Assembly (NCBI GenBank): GCA_024684065.1
Contig: JAIKXO010000033.1
Location: 1-49,053, forward strand
DNA: 49,053 nt
Direction of reading: 5' to 3'
Source of the DNA: Lachnospiraceae bacterium
GTDB lineage: Bacteria; Bacillota_A; Clostridia; Lachnospirales; Lachnospiraceae
Under the pieces are notes generated by a model that saw only the letters and a program-made list of their open reading frames with translations, was not told where the DNA came from and ran no database searches. Shown here in pieces: positions 1-9,477 of the stretch. How positions within the stretch are numbered: position 1 is the first letter of the stretch; the number at the start of each line of letters is the position of its first letter. The translations under genes were made by a program, and so were the position numbers.

Positions 1-69
1 ATTGCCGGTTCAAAAACTTTGTCCGGAAATGATCTGAAGCGTTTACTATGATTAGGAGGTGCGTTTACA

Positions 70-2478
70 GTGGATCTTGATAAGACAACAAATATCATGC
101 ATGGACAGCGTATGCCCGGGGTAATGCCCGGCACAGCCGGCACGATCGGCGCAGGCGATCTTATCGTAACCGTATTTGACGGCGGGAATCCGCCCGTTAA
201 TATAAGGCTCGCCGATTACAGAAAGAATATCATCTCCTTCGGGAGAGGCCCGGGAAACGATATAGTACTGACGTCGCCCCTTGTGTCTTCCGAGCACGGC
301 CGCTTTGCTTTTGAAAACGGTCAGTGGACAATGGAAGACAGAGCTTATTACGGGTCTTCGCCGAGCACCAACGGCCTGATCTATAACAATGCTTCCATAG
401 TAAGAAGGGCGCTCTGTGAGGGCGATTTTATAAGGATAGATGACGGAGTTGAAACGATCGCGGAGGGCGTGCTCTTTGTCTTTGCGGCCGCGGAATCGGC
501 GCATCCCTGGAAAACAGTTCCGTTAAGAGGTCAGAAGGAACTTACGATCGGCCGTGAGCAGGGCTGCAGTATAATTCTTCCACATATAAGTGTATCAAAG
601 CAGCATGCAAAGATCACCTCAGACGGGAGCCATTATTATATCACCGATAACGGCAGTACCAACGGAGTTGTCGTAAATAACAGGAGGCTCAGGGGAAGAC
701 AGGTCCTTCATGAGAAGGATGTCATAACTATCACGAACTCCAAGCTTATCTTCACTTCGAGCATGATATCCTACTGCTGCTATGGGGGCGGTATTTCCGT
801 GGACGCGGAAAATGTTGTCATTACAAGGGGAAAGGGGAAGAAAGCCTTTGTAACCGGAAACAATGTAAGCCTCAATATAAAACCGGGAGAGCTGATAGCC
901 ATAATCGGAGGTTCAGGCGCCGGAAAATCCACCATCATGAACGCCATGAGCGGATATCTTCCTCCCGCCAGCGGAAAGGTCTACATTAACGGCATAGACC
1001 TTTATGAGAATTTCGATTCCCTGAAAAAACTGATCGGATACGTGCCTCAGTCGGATATCGTCTATGACAACCTCACACTTCACGATATGCTTCTGTACAC
1101 TTCGAAACTGAGGCTTCCCCCGGATACCTCCGACAAGGAGAGGGAGGCGGCCATTGACAGGGCTATAAGTCTTGTGGAGCTTCCGGAAAAGAAGAACAGT
1201 TTTATTAAGTCTCTGAGCGGAGGCCAGAGGAAGAGAGCCAGTATCGCGGTTGAGCTTTTATCCGACCCGAACCTTCTGTTCCTTGACGAGCCTTCTTCGG
1301 GACTGGATCCCGGAACCGAGCGCAACCTTATGCATTCGCTCAGGGAGATGGCCGACGGCGGAAAGACTGTAATACTTGTTACACACAGCACACTACAGCT
1401 CAGGATGTGCGATAAGATAGTATTTATGGGGAAGGGAGGCAACCTCTGCTTCTTCGGTGCATATGATGATGCGCTTGCCTTCTTTAACGTACCGGATGTG
1501 GTCGATGTCTACAGTATGATCACGGATCACGCGCCGGAATGGAAGAACAGATATGACGCCTCAGTGGCTTCCGCACAGAGAAGCAAGCAGAGAACCGAAA
1601 AGAAGGCGGTTCCGGAAAAGACCAGGAGAGAAAAGAAAGCAAGGCAGCTTCCGGTGCTCTGTGCCCGTTATATGAAGTTGGTGTTCAACGACAGACAGCG
1701 TCTGATACTGCTTTTGCTGCAGGCGCCGTTGCTTGCCGTGCTTATTTCCTTTGTCGCAAACGGGAAACAGTATGAACAGTACGAGATGACTCAGAGCCTT
1801 CTGTTCTCCCTGTCCTGCTGCGCGTTCTGGATAGGAATGCTGAATGCGATACAGGAGATCTGTAAGGAAAGGACGATCCTCAAGCGGGAATATATGACGG
1901 GTCTGTCGCTTACGAATTATATACTTTCAAAGGTCATAGTGCTGGGTATTATGTGCGTGATCCAGAGCGCGATGATCGTGGGAGTGTTTACGGTCACGGT
2001 CGGCCTGCCCGAAGAGGGCGTTATGACGATCCCGTTCCTTGAGATATTCATAACCACATTCTTTACCGCGATCTCGGCGGCGGGCATGGGTCTTTTCGTT
2101 TCATGCCTGTTTACGAACGCGGACAGGGCGATGACGGTGGCGCCGATCCTTTTAATGCCGCAGATCCTCTTCTCCGGGATGATGTTCAAGCTCTCCGGAG
2201 CTACGAAGGTGCTGTCATGGTTTACCACCTGCCGCTGGAGCATGGAGGCTTACGGAACCACGGCGAATCTTAATGAACTGCCCCTCAGCATCCAGGTTTC
2301 CGAGCTTGGGCAGCAGCTTGAGAAGATGGGCATGGGGATCCAGCATAAGGCCGAAGAATGCTTTGAGTTTACCGCGGAGCATATTTTCTTTGACTGGGGC
2401 ATATTAGTACTTTCGGTGATCATATATCTCGTGATCGCAAGGATCGTGCTCTCCTCTGTAGGCAAAGAGAACGGTTAA
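70..2478 (+). CDS. FHA-FHA-ABC transporter (ABCG-like half transporter)
   Basis: A single 802-residue protein joins two phosphothreonine-binding FHA domains (about residues 45-105 and 150-220; both show the GR...S..H...STNG pattern) to an ABC ATPase and a C-terminal ABC-2 type membrane domain. The ATPase has Walker A GGSGAGKST (280-288), signature LSGGQ (382-386) and Walker B LLFLDEP with D406/E407. About six membrane segments follow after residue 550. The ATPase-before-membrane order and the signature sequence match the ABCG (White) family. Start is GTG at 70, about 10 bases after an AGGAGG-type site. The substrate cannot be read from the sequence. FHA domains suggest control by a Ser/Thr kinase, but no kinase gene is in this window. 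It heads a run of membrane and zinc-ribbon genes. Confidence 0.9.
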   Translation: MDLDKTTNIMHGQRMPGVMPGTAGTIGAGDLIVTVFDGGNPPVNIRLADYRKNIISFGRGPGNDIVLTSPLVSSEHGRFAFENGQWTMEDRAYYGSSPSTNGLIYNNASIVRRALCEGDFIRIDDGVETIAEGVLFVFAAAESAHPWKTVPLRGQKELTIGREQGCSIILPHISVSKQHAKITSDGSHYYITDNGSTNGVVVNNRRLRGRQVLHEKDVITITNSKLIFTSSMISYCCYGGGISVDAENVVITRGKGKKAFVTGNNVSLNIKPGELIAIIGGSGAGKSTIMNAMSGYLPPASGKVYINGIDLYENFDSLKKLIGYVPQSDIVYDNLTLHDMLLYTSKLRLPPDTSDKEREAAIDRAISLVELPEKKNSFIKSLSGGQRKRASIAVELLSDPNLLFLDEPSSGLDPGTERNLMHSLREMADGGKTVILVTHSTLQLRMCDKIVFMGKGGNLCFFGAYDDALAFFNVPDVVDVYSMITDHAPEWKNRYDASVASAQRSKQRTEKKAVPEKTRREKKARQLPVLCARYMKLVFNDRQRLILLLLQAPLLAVLISFVANGKQYEQYEMTQSLLFSLSCCAFWIGMLNAIQEICKERTILKREYMTGLSLTNYILSKVIVLGIMCVIQSAMIVGVFTVTVGLPEEGVMTIPFLEIFITTFFTAISAAGMGLFVSCLFTNADRAMTVAPILLMPQILFSGMMFKLSGATKVLSWFTTCRWSMEAYGTTANLNELPLSIQVSELGQQLEKMGMGIQHKAEECFEFTAEHIFFDWGILVLSVIIYLVIARIVLSSVGKENG

Positions 2479-2532
2479 GCACCGATTTGCGAAGCAAAAC
2501 GTGTGCTTAGGCATAAACTTCAGTTTATACCG
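2479..2532 (-). repeat. Three-hairpin dispersed repeat, copy A (inverted, H2+H3 only)
   Basis: Read on the minus strand this is H2 (GGTATAAAC/GTTTATGCC arms) followed by H3 (loop CTTCG, basal arms GCAC/GTGC). It is the only copy opposite to its flanking genes, and H1 is absent. It begins one base after the stop codon of the ABC gene and ends 16 bases before the next start codon. A GTG inside it could extend the downstream reading frame, but the ATG at 2549 is the better start. Confidence 0.8.
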
Positions 2533-2548
2533 CTTGAGGGTAAGTAAT

Positions 2549-3418
2549 ATGGAAGATACACAGATGGTCGGGATCCTTATGATGTTTTTCGGCGGCGCTT
2601 TCGTGGTTTTTGCGGGGCTGTCGGCTCTTTCGCCGGGCTTCTTAAAAAAAGTGGTTTTCTGGCGCGCAGGCAGCATCTTTGATGATGCGCACCCTAAGGA
2701 GCAGGCAAGGGCCTGGGCAAAGGCCATGCTTTTGATGGCCCTTGGACCTTTTCTCGGAGGCCTTGCCATGTACCTGCTCGGTGGTGTCGGAAAGGGCGGG
2801 ATAGGAGGCATTATCCTTCTTGCAAGCTGTATATTTTTCTTTGTGAAGGGTGGAAAATATGCACACAGGGAAACAAAGCGCCTGATGGGCGGTGATGGGC
2901 AGAAACCGCAGCCCGGACCGCAGTCCGGACCGCAGCCGGGGCTGGAACTGGAGTGCACTTTCTGCGGGACCCTGTTTCAGGCCGGTAAGAAGAAATGTCC
3001 GAAGTGCGGCGCACCTGCCGGGACCGCGAACATAAAGGGCACAGATATTCCCTTCGAGGAAGGTGTATATCTCGTGACAGCTTCCATGGAGATGGCGGCA
3101 CGTATAGCCATGGCGCGCAGTGAGCAATGGAGCCGCGGGGACTACGATAAGCCGGTATGGGAAGACGCTGACCACCTTCTCAGGGAATGCAAAAAAGAAG
3201 ATGAGAGGATGAGGGGCTACTCTTCCGCGAATCAGATGAAGTATGTCGTATCCCCCGAGGGCGCGGTCGGATACCTGGGTGTATACGGAGCAGAGCTTAA
3301 AGGCGGCGGAGATATAGACTGGGTGTGGTATACACCGAAGAGGCATATAAATGAGCTTCCCACCCTGCAGAGCAGGGTCAATATACAGTATCTGGCAACA
3401 GAGGTTTCTAAGAAATAA
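2549..3418 (+). CDS. Membrane protein with central zinc ribbon, unknown function
   Basis: 289 residues. Three hydrophobic segments (about 7-25, 60-78, 82-100) are followed by a Pro/Gly-rich linker with a PQPGPQSGPQPG stretch. A zinc ribbon with CxxC pairs C136/C139 and C150/C153 comes next, then a roughly 130-residue soluble domain I do not recognise. ATG 2549 is preferred over an upstream GTG at 2501 because the GTG lies inside the dispersed repeat and a GAGGG site precedes 2549. It is 20 bases upstream of another zinc-ribbon membrane gene, so the two are likely co-transcribed. A role in membrane-associated assembly is possible but nothing in the sequence fixes it. Confidence 0.75.
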   Translation: MEDTQMVGILMMFFGGAFVVFAGLSALSPGFLKKVVFWRAGSIFDDAHPKEQARAWAKAMLLMALGPFLGGLAMYLLGGVGKGGIGGIILLASCIFFFVKGGKYAHRETKRLMGGDGQKPQPGPQSGPQPGLELECTFCGTLFQAGKKKCPKCGAPAGTANIKGTDIPFEEGVYLVTASMEMAARIAMARSEQWSRGDYDKPVWEDADHLLRECKKEDERMRGYSSANQMKYVVSPEGAVGYLGVYGAELKGGGDIDWVWYTPKRHINELPTLQSRVNIQYLATEVSKK

Positions 3419-3437
3419 GAAATAAGGAGAATGAACT

Positions 3438-4742
3438 ATGGCAAATGAGTTTGCAAATCCGGGAAAAACGATGGCGTCAACCTGTCCCGCATGCGGAGGG
3501 TCACTTCTGTTTGACGCGGCTTCCGGTAAGCTGAAATGTGAATACTGTGACATGATGTATACGCCTGAGGAGGTGGAAAAGGCCTGGGCGGAAAAAATGG
3601 GCAAGTCTAACAGTGCAGGAGCCGGGGCTGAGGACGAAAGCGGAGAGGTTTCACGCGAATATGAGGCGCAGGACTTTGAAGAAGGCGAGGTAATGAAATC
3701 CTACAGCTGTTCGACCTGCGGCGCGGAGCTTATGGCAGATAAGAACACAGCGGTGATGCGCTGTCCTTACTGCGGTAACGAGACCATTGTGGAAGCACAG
3801 TTTTCGGGCGCTATCCGCCCGGATTATATAATCCCCTTTGCACAGACGAAGGACAAGGCCGTGGATAAATACCATGAGTTTTACGGGAAGCGTTTACTTC
3901 TTCCGAAGTCATTCAAGAAGAGCAATCATGTGCAGGAGATACAGGGGGTTTACGTGCCCTTCTGGATGTTCAGCGGAAAGGTTCATCTCGACGGAAGCTA
4001 TATAGCTTATGACGAGGAAGAGGACAGCAAGGGCAATAAAAGGAAAACAGACCGCTTTGAGGTGCACCGCAGGGCTTCCCTTGATTATGAGAATGTCCCG
4101 GTGGATGCTTCGGTAAGGATGGAGGATGATCTGATGGACTCTGTGGAGCCTTATGAGCTCAAAGGGCTCAAGGATTTCTCGATGGTCTATCTGCCGGGCT
4201 TCATGGCTGAAAGATATGATGTTTCCGAGGAGGACAGCAGAGTAAGGGGACATGAAAGGGCCCAGGGAAGCATAAAGGACGAGGTCAGAAAAACCATTAA
4301 GCATGACGGGATCGAGGAGGCGAAGGAAGATTTCCGGTTTGAGAACGAAAGCACGAAATATGCCCTCTTACCGGTCTGGCTCCTTGTAACGAAGTGGAAG
4401 GATAAGACATATAAATTCGCGATGAACGGCCAGACCGGAAGGATGGTCGGGGATCTTCCGGTAAGCGCTTTCAAGCTGACCGTTTCCGTGCTCCTCATTT
4501 TCCTTGCGGTTGCGTTTGCCGTTATCGGCATAGCGGGGCAGGAGGTGAGCTCAGGGCTGTTAGCGGGTTTCGTTATAGCGCTTATAGCCGGCATTGCGAT
4601 GTATTCAAGCATGAAATCGGTAGCTAAAGCCACTACGGCAAGAAGATATATTACCGCGCCTCTTGTGCTTAAATTCCAGGACGAGCAGAAGATTGGCTCT
4701 TTCAAGGCAAGAAAGATAAAGAAAGAGATGAAAGGACAATAA
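3438..4742 (+). CDS. Double zinc-ribbon protein with C-terminal membrane hairpin
   Basis: 434 residues with an AAGGAGA ribosome site. Two zinc ribbons lie at the N-terminus (C16/C19/C34/C37 and C91/C94/C109/C112), separated by an acidic linker. A large conserved domain follows (about 120-330), then two membrane helices (about 345-365 and 370-390) and a basic tail. Proteins of this layout in Firmicutes are often auto-annotated as PriA-like helicase or TFIIB zinc-ribbon proteins because of the ribbons, but no helicase motif is present, so I reject that name. It probably forms a unit with the preceding zinc-ribbon gene, and perhaps functionally with the SPFH/zinc-ribbon protein at 42788. Function unknown. 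Confidence 0.8.
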   Translation: MANEFANPGKTMASTCPACGGSLLFDAASGKLKCEYCDMMYTPEEVEKAWAEKMGKSNSAGAGAEDESGEVSREYEAQDFEEGEVMKSYSCSTCGAELMADKNTAVMRCPYCGNETIVEAQFSGAIRPDYIIPFAQTKDKAVDKYHEFYGKRLLLPKSFKKSNHVQEIQGVYVPFWMFSGKVHLDGSYIAYDEEEDSKGNKRKTDRFEVHRRASLDYENVPVDASVRMEDDLMDSVEPYELKGLKDFSMVYLPGFMAERYDVSEEDSRVRGHERAQGSIKDEVRKTIKHDGIEEAKEDFRFENESTKYALLPVWLLVTKWKDKTYKFAMNGQTGRMVGDLPVSAFKLTVSVLLIFLAVAFAVIGIAGQEVSSGLLAGFVIALIAGIAMYSSMKSVAKATTARRYITAPLVLKFQDEQKIGSFKARKIKKEMKGQ

Positions 4743-4859
4743 TCTGTGACGGCATGAGACAGGTTTTGCACGGAAGGGACAATTTCCGAAACACAGGGGC
4801 AGGTATTGCATTAAGGACCGTTTCGTGCGGAAAAGAAAAGAGATTGGAAGTAATGATAG

Positions 4860-5930
4860 TTGAAGCTTGATGAAATAAAAAGGGCAATAAGGAAAATCCC
4901 CCAAAACGTGATATGGACCTTTATCTCAGTTCTGCTGGCCGTAGTTACGGTAAGGATCGTCCTTAAGCAGAATAAGGACATGTCGATAAACGAGCTGCTG
5001 CTTGTGATAAAGGCGTCGGATCCGAGGTATATGATCATTGCGCTTGTTTTCTCGCTTCTGTATGTGGTGTTTGAAGGCATGGCATTAAACTCGATATTAA
5101 AGCATGGGGGATATAAGAACGCTTCTCTTAACTGGCTTTTGTACAGTACCTCCGATGTTTACTTTTCCGCGATAACGCCGTCGGCGACGGGAGGCCAGCC
5201 TGCAAGCGCCTTTTTCATGATGAGAGACGGCATCCCCGGAGGGATTGCCACGGCGACGCTGGTATTGAACCTCGTAATGTATACGCTGTCCATAATCGTT
5301 CTCGGCTTTATTTCCATGATCATCTGTCCGGAGGCTATCATAACCTTTGGTACCGCATCAAAGGTTCTGATAACCGCGGGCTTTGTTATCCTTACCCTTC
5401 TGTCGCTCGTTTTTGTAGTCCTGCTCAAAAGAGAGAGCGTTATCTTTATACCGATGGAAAAACTGATCATGTTCCTGCACAGGAAGAATATCATAAGGGA
5501 AAGCCAGAGAAGGATCCTTAAGCTGGAACAGATCAGAAATGATTATAAGAGATGCTCGGGCCTTATTTCGTCAAGCAGAAAGATACTGTTGTATTCGTTT
5601 TTCTGGAACTTTATACAGAGGGCAACACAGATCTGTGTCCCCATGCTTGTTTTCAGGGCAACGGGAGGAAAGACCTCGAAGATGGTCGTCGTTTTTGCCA
5701 AGCAGTGCCTGATCACGATCGGTTATAATTTTGTCCCCATACCCGGAGGAATGGGTATTTCGGATTATCTTATGTTCGACGGCTTCAGCGTGATGATGGG
5801 CGAGGAGACGGCTTTAAACGTGGCGCTCATAAGCAGGGGCATAACCTTTTATATGTGCGTTCTGATAAGCGGTATCATCACGCTTGCGGGACATTTGCTG
5901 ACCGGAAAGAACAGGCATAGAAAAGCATAA
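4860..5930 (+). CDS. Flippase-like / LPG-synthase-type integral membrane protein
   Basis: A 356-residue polytopic membrane protein (about 7-8 hydrophobic helices) of the lysylphosphatidylglycerol synthase TM / UPF0104 (PF03706) type. It carries the family features SATGGQPAS (about residues 108-116) and PIPGGMG near the C-terminus. The aminoacyl-transferase domain of MprF is absent, so lipid lysylation is not expected. Stand-alone members are thought to be lipid or polyprenyl-linked substrate transporters. Start is TTG at 4860, about 10 bases after a GGAAG site, and no better in-frame ATG is seen. A 117-base gap without recognisable content separates it from the zinc-ribbon gene. Confidence 0.85.
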   Translation: MKLDEIKRAIRKIPQNVIWTFISVLLAVVTVRIVLKQNKDMSINELLLVIKASDPRYMIIALVFSLLYVVFEGMALNSILKHGGYKNASLNWLLYSTSDVYFSAITPSATGGQPASAFFMMRDGIPGGIATATLVLNLVMYTLSIIVLGFISMIICPEAIITFGTASKVLITAGFVILTLLSLVFVVLLKRESVIFIPMEKLIMFLHRKNIIRESQRRILKLEQIRNDYKRCSGLISSSRKILLYSFFWNFIQRATQICVPMLVFRATGGKTSKMVVVFAKQCLITIGYNFVPIPGGMGISDYLMFDGFSVMMGEETALNVALISRGITFYMCVLISGIITLAGHLLTGKNRHRKA

Positions 5931-5967
5931 ACAGGTCTTCGGTACTTAAGAGGGCAGATCGGATATT

Positions 5968-6004
5968 TTATAGTAAACGCGTGTATTCTGTGCGTTTGCT
6001 ATAA
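5968..6004. other. Hairpin upstream of exonuclease III
   Basis: Arms TTATAGTAAACGC and GCGTTTGCTATAA pair over 13 positions with one mismatch around an 11-base loop. There is no T run after it, so it is not a standard terminator. It could be a 5' UTR structure or the end of the upstream transcript. Confidence 0.5.
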
Positions 6005-6056
6005 GCGGGGAAACCTTTCAAAAGAGAAGCGGAAAGCCGGGAAGGAAGATTATATT

Positions 6057-6812
6057 ATGAAATATATCTCATGGAACGTTAACGGATTAAGAGCCTGCCT
6101 TTCAAAGGGTTTTATGGATTTTTTTGAGAAGGAGCAGGCCGATGCCTTCATGCTGCAGGAAATAAAGCTTAAGGAGGGGCAGCTTGAGCAGGAATTCAGA
6201 GGCTATCACGCGTTCTGGAATTATGCCGAGAAGCCGGGATATTCCGGCACGGCCATGTTTACGAAAAAAGAGCCTTTAAAGGTTTCATACGGAATGGGCA
6301 TAGAAGAACATGACAGGGAGGGCCGCCTGATCACGGCGGAATTTGAAGACCATTTCCTTGTGAACTGCTATACCCCCAATTCCAAACAGGAGCTTGAGAG
6401 GCTTGACTACAGGATGGTATGGGAGGATGAGCTCAGAGGTTATCTGAAAGGGCTTGAGCGGACAAAACCCGTTATCTATTGCGGTGATCTGAACGTTGCC
6501 CATAAGGAGATCGATCTTAAGAATCCGAAGACAAACCATCATAATGCGGGCTTTACCGATGAGGAGAGAGGGAAGATGACCGAGCTTCTTAATGCCGGGT
6601 TTATTGATACCTTCAGGTTCCTGTATCCCGATAAGGAAGATATCTATTCGTGGTGGTCCTATAGATTCAGGGCCAGGGAAAAGAACGCCGGATGGAGGAT
6701 CGACTATTTTATAGTTTCCGACTGCCTTAAGGACAGGATAGAGGAAGCAAAGATACATACAGATATCACAGGGTCGGATCACTGCCCGGTCGAGCTCGAT
6801 ATCGGACTGTGA
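6057..6812 (+). CDS. xth: Exodeoxyribonuclease III / AP endonuclease
   Basis: A 251-residue enzyme of the EEP (exonuclease-endonuclease-phosphatase) superfamily. Its reaction is cleavage at abasic sites and 3'-5' removal of nucleotides in base-excision repair. Family motifs are all present: N7 in SWNVNGLRA, metal-binding E35 in LQEIK, D144/N146 in GDLNVAH, and D241/H242 in the C-terminal GSDHCPV. Length is normal for the ExoA/Xth group. The start ATG follows a GGAAGGAAG stretch about 13 bases away. It stands after a hairpin at 5968-6004 and 49 bases before the esterase gene. Confidence 0.95.
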   Translation: MKYISWNVNGLRACLSKGFMDFFEKEQADAFMLQEIKLKEGQLEQEFRGYHAFWNYAEKPGYSGTAMFTKKEPLKVSYGMGIEEHDREGRLITAEFEDHFLVNCYTPNSKQELERLDYRMVWEDELRGYLKGLERTKPVIYCGDLNVAHKEIDLKNPKTNHHNAGFTDEERGKMTELLNAGFIDTFRFLYPDKEDIYSWWSYRFRAREKNAGWRIDYFIVSDCLKDRIEEAKIHTDITGSDHCPVELDIGL

Positions 6813-6861
6813 TACAGAGCCGCGCAGCTATCATAAATATATATGTCCGGAGGTTTATCAT

Positions 6862-7644
6862 ATGAAGATCCCGGAAGACTGGGACAGGCCTGATATACAT
6901 AATATAGAATTATGTAAACTCTTCAGGAGCTGTGCGTATAAACTCGGAGACTACAGGCTTAACTACAGACTGTTTATGCCGGAGCATGAAAAACAGGAAA
7001 AGATTCCGCTTGTGATATATCTGCATGGCGCTGACGCTGTGGGAGACGACAATGAACTTCATCTCTCCATGCATGATATAGGTACGATGTTTGCAAAGAA
7101 AGAGTGGCAGGAAAAGAATCCCTGTTATATATTTGCCCCTCAGTACAAAAGTGGCGAGTACTGGTCGGACAGCAGGGTAAAGAATGCGGTCCTGTCGCTT
7201 ATAAAGAAGCTGTCCGAAAAGGAGGATATCGATAAGAACCGGATATATATTTATGGCTACAGCGCGGGGGGCGTCGGAACTTTAAGGCTTGTTAAGGAAA
7301 ATCCCGGGCTTTTTGCGGGAGCTATATCCATCTGCGGAGCGACCAACGCAGAAAATATCACGGAACTTCTTAAGACGCCGCTCTGGCTTATCCATGCCGA
7401 GGATGACGAGATAGTAAAGATAAGCTATAAAGGCGGGAGCACGCCGTGGGCGAACCATTACGGTTCTTCGGATATTTATGAAAAACTGGGGGGCGCTTTG
7501 GGAGAGATCTTATTAACAAAATACGGGAAGGGAGAAATGAAGGAGAAATACGGGGTAAACCCGCATTGCTCATGGGTGGCAGTTTCATCCGATGAGGGAA
7601 GTCGCTTCAGGGACTGGCTTTTTTCCCAAAGGCTGGATTTATAG
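6862..7644 (+). CDS. Alpha/beta-hydrolase, esterase/peptidase type
   Basis: 260 residues, no signal peptide, so cytoplasmic. It has the oxyanion region LHGAD (about 54-58), the nucleophile elbow GYSAGG with S134, an acidic residue at D181/D182 (LIHAEDDEIV) and a C-terminal histidine, H235 (NPHCSW). These form a complete Ser-Asp-His triad. It resembles the predicted-peptidase/esterase group (COG4099-like) rather than dienelactone hydrolases. The start ATG follows CCGGAGG. Ten bases separate its stop from the start of the next gene, whose ribosome site overlaps its end, so the pair is probably one operon. Substrate unknown. Confidence 0.85.
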   Translation: MKIPEDWDRPDIHNIELCKLFRSCAYKLGDYRLNYRLFMPEHEKQEKIPLVIYLHGADAVGDDNELHLSMHDIGTMFAKKEWQEKNPCYIFAPQYKSGEYWSDSRVKNAVLSLIKKLSEKEDIDKNRIYIYGYSAGGVGTLRLVKENPGLFAGAISICGATNAENITELLKTPLWLIHAEDDEIVKISYKGGSTPWANHYGSSDIYEKLGGALGEILLTKYGKGEMKEKYGVNPHCSWVAVSSDEGSRFRDWLFSQRLDL

Positions 7645-7654
7645 GGGAACAGTT

Positions 7655-9313
7655 ATGAGAAAGGATTACGGAGAGCTCAATCTGCAGTTTTTACGGTGCA
7701 TAGCAGATGAGCCTTATTCTGTCGGACGGCTTGCGAAGGCGATGGAAGAGATCGCGGACGTATACCATATCTGCGGCATGGAAGCGGAGTTTATCGGAAC
7801 CTTTGACATAAAGGAAGGAAAAAGGGATGTCATTATCTATGAAAAGCAGGGAGCGATCCCGGCCGGAGAGCCTTTAAAATACACCTTCAGTATAAGCGGG
7901 CACAGGAATATCCTTATCTATGTCTATCCGGAGCTTAGAAGCTTTACGAAGGAAGAAAAACAGGAGCTTGAGATATATGCGGCAAACTGTGTGTTTTATC
8001 TTGAGCTTGTTTATTATGAAAGCAGGATCATGGATTCCTCGCGGTCTGACAGGGACAGCGGGATAAATGACGCCTCTGGATATCTGTACCGGGTTACGGA
8101 GCTTATGAAGCGGGACATACCGCTTACCGGTTACTGTGCTTTTTACTTTAACATCAAGGATTTCGGAGAGATAAACAAGAGGTATGGAAGGGAGATCGGG
8201 GACGACCTTCTTAAGCATTATTCCGAGGCTGTAAAGAATTCCGTAAATAAGGATGAGATAGCGGGCCATCTGGGCGGCGACAACTATATGGCCCTTATAA
8301 AGAAAGAGCGGAAGCAGGAGTATATCGACTTTTTATCCGGCGTCCATATAGAGATGAAGGTTGATGAGAGCCTGGAAGAATTTGACATCTTTGCGACCGT
8401 CGGTGTCTGGGAGATAAAGTCGGACGTCTGGGATCCGGGAGAAGTGATAAGCAGGCCGTCCGTAGCCCTGAATCAGGCGAAAAACGTGCTTCATCAGAAT
8501 ATCGCCTATGCTTCCGATTCCCTCATAAAGCAGCTTACCGAACAGAGAGCCGTTTTAAAGGAATTTGATAACGCGCTGAAAAATGAGGAATTTGCCGTTT
8601 TCTATCAGCCGAAGGTAGATTCAAGAAACGGGATGCTTGTGGGAGCGGAAGGGCTTGTCAGGTGGTTCCATAACGGCGAGACCATATCTCCCGGAGTGTT
8701 CATTCCGGCTCTTGAGGAGACCGGAAGGATCATTTCCCTGGATTACTATGTTTTAAAGCGCGCCTGCGCCGACATTAAGGACTGGATAGCCAAAGGCATT
8801 GAGCCGGTGGCGGTTTCGGTCAATTTTTCGAGAAGGGATCTTAAGGACAGGAGATTAGCAGAGAATATCAACAGGATAATCGTTGAGTCGGGAATAGATA
8901 AGAGGCTTATAGAAATAGAGCTCACTGAAAGCGTTAATACAGAGGAGCACGGCGTCCTCACCGACTTTATAAAACGACTCTATGATATGGGGATAATGAC
9001 CGCTATAGATGATTTCGGGAGCGGATACTCGTCCCTTGCGACCCTCAGGGAGTTTCAGCTCCATACGCTGAAGCTTGACAGGTCCTTCGTAAACACTGAT
9101 GATTTTTCGTGGAAGGACGAGATCATTTTAAAGAGCGTGATAAAGATGGCGTCTGAGCTTTCAATGGAGGTCTTATGCGAGGGGGTTGAGAGGGATGACC
9201 AGCTGGCGCTCTTAAACAGCGTGGGCTGTTATGTCATTCAGGGATTTTACTATGACAGGCCTCTTTTGAGAAAAGACTTTGATAAGAGGTTAAAGAATAA
9301 AAAATATACATAA
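7655..9313 (+). CDS. GGDEF-EAL protein (cyclic-di-GMP metabolism)
   Basis: 552 residues: an N-terminal domain of about 140 residues without a clear family, a GGDEF domain whose signature reads GGDNY (207-211), and a C-terminal EAL domain. The EAL signature is EGL (332-334), with the glutamate kept. ELTES, DDFGSGYSS, KLDRSFV and CEGVE motifs are also kept, so phosphodiesterase activity is plausible, while cyclase activity with GGDNY is less certain. Start ATG 7655 follows AGGGGAA; the frame could be extended upstream to 7592 but that would overlap the esterase. The stop codon lies in the stem of a strong terminator. A second, degenerate GGDEF-EAL protein begins at 47561. Confidence 0.9.
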   Translation: MRKDYGELNLQFLRCIADEPYSVGRLAKAMEEIADVYHICGMEAEFIGTFDIKEGKRDVIIYEKQGAIPAGEPLKYTFSISGHRNILIYVYPELRSFTKEEKQELEIYAANCVFYLELVYYESRIMDSSRSDRDSGINDASGYLYRVTELMKRDIPLTGYCAFYFNIKDFGEINKRYGREIGDDLLKHYSEAVKNSVNKDEIAGHLGGDNYMALIKKERKQEYIDFLSGVHIEMKVDESLEEFDIFATVGVWEIKSDVWDPGEVISRPSVALNQAKNVLHQNIAYASDSLIKQLTEQRAVLKEFDNALKNEEFAVFYQPKVDSRNGMLVGAEGLVRWFHNGETISPGVFIPALEETGRIISLDYYVLKRACADIKDWIAKGIEPVAVSVNFSRRDLKDRRLAENINRIIVESGIDKRLIEIELTESVNTEEHGVLTDFIKRLYDMGIMTAIDDFGSGYSSLATLREFQLHTLKLDRSFVNTDDFSWKDEIILKSVIKMASELSMEVLCEGVERDDQLALLNSVGCYVIQGFYYDRPLLRKDFDKRLKNKKYT

Positions 9314-9362
9314 GCCTGAAATACAGGACGGTTACGCCGATACTGTTTCTTATGTATTTTTT
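9306..9362 (+). terminator. Intrinsic terminator overlapping stop codon
   Basis: ATACATAAG (9306-9314) pairs with CTTATGTAT (9349-9357), followed by a run of T. The TAA stop of the GGDEF-EAL gene is inside the left arm. A small inner hairpin CCTG/CAGG sits in the loop. Confidence 0.7.
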
Positions 9363-9477
9363 CGGGCAGGGTAAGAGCCTGCCTGATAAAATAAATAAAT
9401 GCGGCCAAATGATCGTTTTTCCGGTTCTGGCCGGAGGGGGTTATGCATGGCCGAAAAAAACAAGAGAGGGTGAAATT

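Noticed and set aside
2642..3604. A 320-codon minus-strand open frame opposite the zinc-ribbon genes
   Set aside because: The + strand frames carry paired CxxC motifs and good ribosome sites; the antisense frame is a by-product of their codon bias.
3438..4742. PriA-like helicase
   Set aside because: Only zinc ribbons are shared; there are no helicase motifs and the C-terminus has membrane helices.
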